The translations under genes and the position numbers were made by a program. The notes under the pieces were generated by a model that was given only the letters and a program-made list of their open reading frames with translations, had not been told where the DNA came from and did not search any database. From a virus, in the IMG/VR virus record IMGVR_UViG_3300010883_000482, positions 1-23,671 of that record: a stretch of DNA of 23,671 bases; one strand, 5' to 3'. How positions within the stretch are numbered: position 1 is the stretch's first letter; the number at the start of each line of letters is the position of its first letter. Shown here in pieces: positions 21,069 through 23,671 of the stretch.

Positions 21069-21325
21069 TACTTATCACTCTTGGAGATTAATTCTTTAGC
21101 AGCAAGTAAAGCGGCAGCCTTATTAGCAGCTACTTCTTCGGCAGATTTAGCAGGTTGTTTAACCCAACTAGCACCTTCTTCTTTAACTAGTTCATTTAGT
21201 TGTGGTACAAACTTCTTAAATATAGAGTCATCTAACTCTAAGATAGAAGGGCTTGCAGGTACAGTGATGCGATGACCGCTATTGATAAGGCTTACGTTGC
21301 ATACTAAGTTACTTTTAATTTTCAT
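21068..21325 (-). CDS. Small head-region protein of unknown function (85 residues)
   Basis: I start the protein at ATG 21325, which has GGAA upstream and lies after the capsid hairpin; the frame is open 32 codons further into the hairpin and capsid gene, which is unlikely to be translated. The product is 85 residues, starts MKIKSNLVCNVSLINSGHR and has a basic, Lys- and Ala-rich C-terminal helix (ANKAAALLAAKELISKS). Small proteins of this kind are common between capsid and connector genes in related phages. The function is unknown. Confidence 0.65.
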   Translation of the reverse strand: MKIKSNLVCNVSLINSGHRITVPASPSILELDDSIFKKFVPQLNELVKEEGASWVKQPAKSAEEVAANKAAALLAAKELISKSDK

Positions 21326-21350
21326 TTTAATTCCAATAAGGTAGGTAAAG

Positions 21351-21370
21351 GAGCCCACATAAGTAGGCTC
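21351..21370 (-). terminator. Hairpin after the major capsid gene, possible weak terminator
   Basis: GAGCCTAC-TTAT-GTGGGCTC on the minus strand forms 8 pairs, one of them G-U. It is followed only by CTTTACC, so a full intrinsic terminator is doubtful. It may partly stop transcription or protect the capsid message. Confidence 0.5.
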
Positions 21371-21386
21371 ATGGGTACTAGCTAGA

Positions 21387-22487
21387 TTAGCCAGAGATGT
21401 TAAGGAAATGCTGGAAAGCATCTGGACGAATCATTTCAACACCAGCGAAACGGCCATAACAGTTGATTTCAAACTCTAAGCCTTTGTACTGAACAGGCAA
21501 GTGCATGTACGGGAAAGGTTCACGAATACGTGCATTCTTAGCATCAGAAGCAACAATTGTGAAGCCACCAACTTGATTGCCAGTAGAGTCAAAAGTACCA
21601 CCAACTGTAGCTGGGTAGATGTTTTCTAATTCGTTAATGTCTTTGATCTGATCAGCAGACTTGATGAACTTGTTGTTAGCTAAGAACCAAGACAAGATTG
21701 ACATATCTGATTGATCACTACGAACAGTGTTTTCTAAGTACAACTTATCTTCTACTGACATTAAGATAGTGTCAGGACGGAATAACTTCTTAGTATCTAC
21801 ATACATCTGAGAACAAGCATCAGTTAAGTCACGAATAACTTCTGTAGGAGTTTTGTTTCTCCAGTACGTAGAATTAGTACCACCAGCAGCACCAGCAGCA
21901 ACAGCAGTTTTCTTAATGGTAAGGCAAGGAGCACCTACTGGACCATCGAATAAGCCGTTTAACTTATTTTCAGGGCTACCAAACCAGATGATTTGATTTA
22001 CTTTCTCTTCGTAAGAACGACGAGTAGCTTCTGCCTTACGAGCTTCCAAAGGCATACCTGTTACTTTAGCAGCAGCTAACTCTTGACGAGAGTAACCGAA
22101 AGCATTAGCTAAGGTCTTAACAGTGATTGAGTACTCTTCACCGCTAATATCACCACGAGGTAAATCAGTTGCTTTGCCAGCAATGATTGCAGTCTCGCCA
22201 CGCTTATCGTAAGAACGGTAAGTAATCATGTTGATACCTTCACCGCCTTCCGTATTAAGTGGGAAGATTGAACGACCCATTAAGTCAGGGTACAATACGT
22301 CAAAGCTTTCTGCTTGGATATATTCAAGTTGGCGTTGGAAGAATACACCTTCATCATCCGATAATAACACACCACGATTGATTAAGTCTTCAACTGCATC
22401 AGTAATAGTAAAGCTTACTAATTCTTGATCAGTTAGTAAAGTACGAGTTTCTTCGTCGATTGCAAAGGTTTTGATAATTTTTGACAT
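21387..22487 (-). CDS. Major capsid protein (DUF2184, HK97-fold type)
   Basis: A 366-residue protein. The opening section (IDRG-type start with LVSFTITDAVEDLINRGVLL, then FQRQLEYIQAESFDVLYPDLMGRSIFPLN) and later YSRQELAAAKVTGMPLEARKA, with EINCYGRFAGVEMIRPDAF near the end, match the DUF2184 major capsid group, which has the HK97 fold. Upstream are the cement protein and the protease, downstream the connector genes. It is framed by hairpins on both sides and has a good context for high expression. Confidence 0.9.
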   Translation of the reverse strand: MSKIIKTFAIDEETRTLLTDQELVSFTITDAVEDLINRGVLLSDDEGVFFQRQLEYIQAESFDVLYPDLMGRSIFPLNTEGGEGINMITYRSYDKRGETAIIAGKATDLPRGDISGEEYSITVKTLANAFGYSRQELAAAKVTGMPLEARKAEATRRSYEEKVNQIIWFGSPENKLNGLFDGPVGAPCLTIKKTAVAAGAAGGTNSTYWRNKTPTEVIRDLTDACSQMYVDTKKLFRPDTILMSVEDKLYLENTVRSDQSDMSILSWFLANNKFIKSADQIKDINELENIYPATVGGTFDSTGNQVGGFTIVASDAKNARIREPFPYMHLPVQYKGLEFEINCYGRFAGVEMIRPDAFQHFLNISG

Positions 22488-22521
22488 GTTTTTATTAATC
22501 CTAATAATTTTGTAATTAAAG

Positions 22522-22545
22522 ATAGGCTAGGCCATCCTAGCCTAT
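22522..22545 (-). other. Perfect 10-base-pair hairpin before the major capsid gene
   Basis: ATAGGCTAGG-CCAT-CCTAGCCTAT is a perfect 10-pair stem with a 4-base loop, between the cement and capsid genes, about 35 bases before the capsid ATG. After it on the minus strand comes CTTTAATT, too poor in U for a strong terminator. A processing or stabilising role is plausible. Confidence 0.7.
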
Positions 22546-22556
22546 AAGTTTAGCAA

Positions 22557-23066
22557 TTAGCTAGTTGTAATATCAATACGTACTTTGAATACATCACCAG
22601 CGATAGCAGCTTCTTCTGCTACTACGTTAGTACATGCTACAGTTCCAGCAGCAACGGCATCTTTAGTAAACTCACCAGTGGCAGTTACTACATGCAACAC
22701 ATCACCAGCAGCAATGCCAGCAGCACCACCAAGTTGAACATACAAGTAGCCTTCACGAATAAGTGATACTGACTCACCTTCATGATAAGCCCAAGCACCA
22801 GTTCCTGTTTTAGCTGGACGAGTACTAGCTTCATGGTTGTACTCACGTTGTGCAATAGCATATACGTTAGCTGAACCGCCTAACTCTACACCGCGTTCGA
22901 CAGGAGTACCAGTTAATTGACGTAACATAGCTACACCAAAGCCAGCATCTGCAACACCAGCTGCATTCGGTACTAGTACACCAGTTTGAATAACTCTTGG
23001 AGCTGAATCTACTAAGTCACCAGCGTAACCGTTTTGAGTGTAAATATTGAAATCTTGAATAGGCAT
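22557..23066 (-). CDS. Capsid cement / decoration protein (Gp24-like)
   Basis: A 169-residue protein before the capsid gene. It starts MPIQDFNIYTQNGYAGDLVD and has the hallmarks of capsid cement proteins: glycine-rich beta segments (GVAMLRQLTGTPVERG, LYVQLGGAAGIAAGDV) and a short C-terminal strand. Cement proteins bind to the outside of the shell and stabilise it. The ATG has AAGGAAAAATTA upstream. Confidence 0.78.
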   Translation of the reverse strand: MPIQDFNIYTQNGYAGDLVDSAPRVIQTGVLVPNAAGVADAGFGVAMLRQLTGTPVERGVELGGSANVYAIAQREYNHEASTRPAKTGTGAWAYHEGESVSLIREGYLYVQLGGAAGIAAGDVLHVVTATGEFTKDAVAAGTVACTNVVAEEAAIAGDVFKVRIDITTS

Positions 23067-23077
23067 TAATTTTTCCT

Positions 23078-23671
23078 TTAAATTACTTTATTAAATAGAC
23101 TAGCTTGGCGCTTAGTCATGTTTTTGTGAGCTTCTGCTACTTTGTCTACAGGCTTAGCATCTACTACTACATGCGTTGCCTGAGTCTTCATTAACTTACT
23201 CATTGGTGTTTCACCTTTGGCTTGGTCAATCAACATCTCGAACATAGCTTCGATGAATGCTTCCGACTTTACACTTAGGTCTTTCTCAGGGTACTGATCT
23301 GCTACAACCAATAATCTAATTTCTTGCACTGACTTGTCGCCCAAGTCACGCATATCTGCAATTAGTCTAGCTTGTTCGATTGCTTCACAGCGTTCTACTA
23401 CACCTTGCTTTGCAGCTATTAATGCATCTTCTAACTTTTTAGACATGGTTGCTAATTCTACTTCTGCTTCATCAGCAGTTAGCTTTAGTTCTTTGACCAC
23501 TTCTTTCTGTACTACTACAGCATCCAGTGCGTCTACTAGCTCAGCCTTCAACGCAACTACTTCTGCTTGTGCATCAACAAGACTTACAGCATCTTGAACA
23601 TCAAGAGCTTCATCTGAGATACGACAGCTTGCACCTGCACGACCTTTTGCTACAATAGCAATATGGTTAGC
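23078..23671 (-). CDS. Prohead protease / scaffold protein (DUF2213), partial
   Basis: The C-terminal 197 residues of a longer protein; the frame runs beyond the right end of the window without a start. The first residues, NHIAIVAKGRAGASC, match the core of the DUF2213 prohead protease family. After it comes a long helical and charged region (EVVKELKLTADEAEVELATMSK and beyond), the expected scaffold-like part. It should shape the procapsid and cut scaffold and capsid proteins. The catalytic part is mostly outside the window. Confidence 0.82.
   Translation of the reverse strand, partial: ANHIAIVAKGRAGASCRISDEALDVQDAVSLVDAQAEVVALKAELVDALDAVVVQKEVVKELKLTADEAEVELATMSKKLEDALIAAKQGVVERCEAIEQARLIADMRDLGDKSVQEIRLLVVADQYPEKDLSVKSEAFIEAMFEMLIDQAKGETPMSKLMKTQATHVVVDAKPVDKVAEAHKNMTKRQASLFNKVI

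Noticed and set aside
21326-21421. Longer start for the small gene after the capsid gene
   Set aside because: It would begin inside the capsid gene and read through the hairpin at 21351-21370; the ATG at 21325 has a better context.

Overview
The window is a contiguous piece of a tailed-phage genome (Caudoviricetes, contractile-tail myovirus type). It is AT-rich, tightly packed, and every gene I can support lies on the minus strand, so transcription runs from high to low coordinates. The head and tail genes are the set typical of phages with a DUF2184 capsid and a DUF3383 sheath: DUF2213 protease/scaffold, cement protein, DUF2184 major capsid, DUF4054 connector, head closure, neck terminator, DUF3383 sheath, tail tube, frameshifted chaperones, tape measure, hub, Dit-like protein, Gp138-type spike, gp25-like protein, baseplate J, DUF2612 protein and fibers. 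The host cannot be read from the sequence; a Gram-negative bacterium is likely from the gene families. No tRNA, CRISPR array, insertion sequence or integrase was seen.

Region by region, in transcription order: 23671-20329 head assembly and connectors, with hairpins on both sides of the major capsid gene; 20341-17795 neck, sheath and tube, closed by a strong intrinsic terminator at 17753-17789; 17725-17127 tail assembly chaperones joined by a probable -1 frameshift at TTTTTTC (17381-17387); 17116-12842 a 1424-residue tape measure protein; 12842-7361 hub, Dit-like protein, spike and baseplate wedge; 7357-3979 a fiber cassette whose members share domains in a mosaic way; 3978-3399 a roughly 580-base gap ending the late operon; 3321-1135 a T7-type single-subunit RNA polymerase; 1072-299 four small genes of unknown function, three of them too short to be found by usual length cut-offs; 310-51 an array of 55-base tandem repeats.

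The most striking feature is inside the tape measure protein. Residues about 565-755 form a complete YqaJ/lambda-exonuclease-like nuclease domain with all expected catalytic residues, followed by a charged linker holding two motifs resembling sliding-clamp binding sites. Tape measure proteins leave the virion with the DNA, so this suggests a nuclease that is packaged in the tail and delivered to the host. Other points worth following: the phage polymerase and its unknown promoters, the -1 frameshift, shared domains among fiber proteins, a duplicated and out-of-frame C-terminus of the hub protein, and the tandem repeats at the left end.
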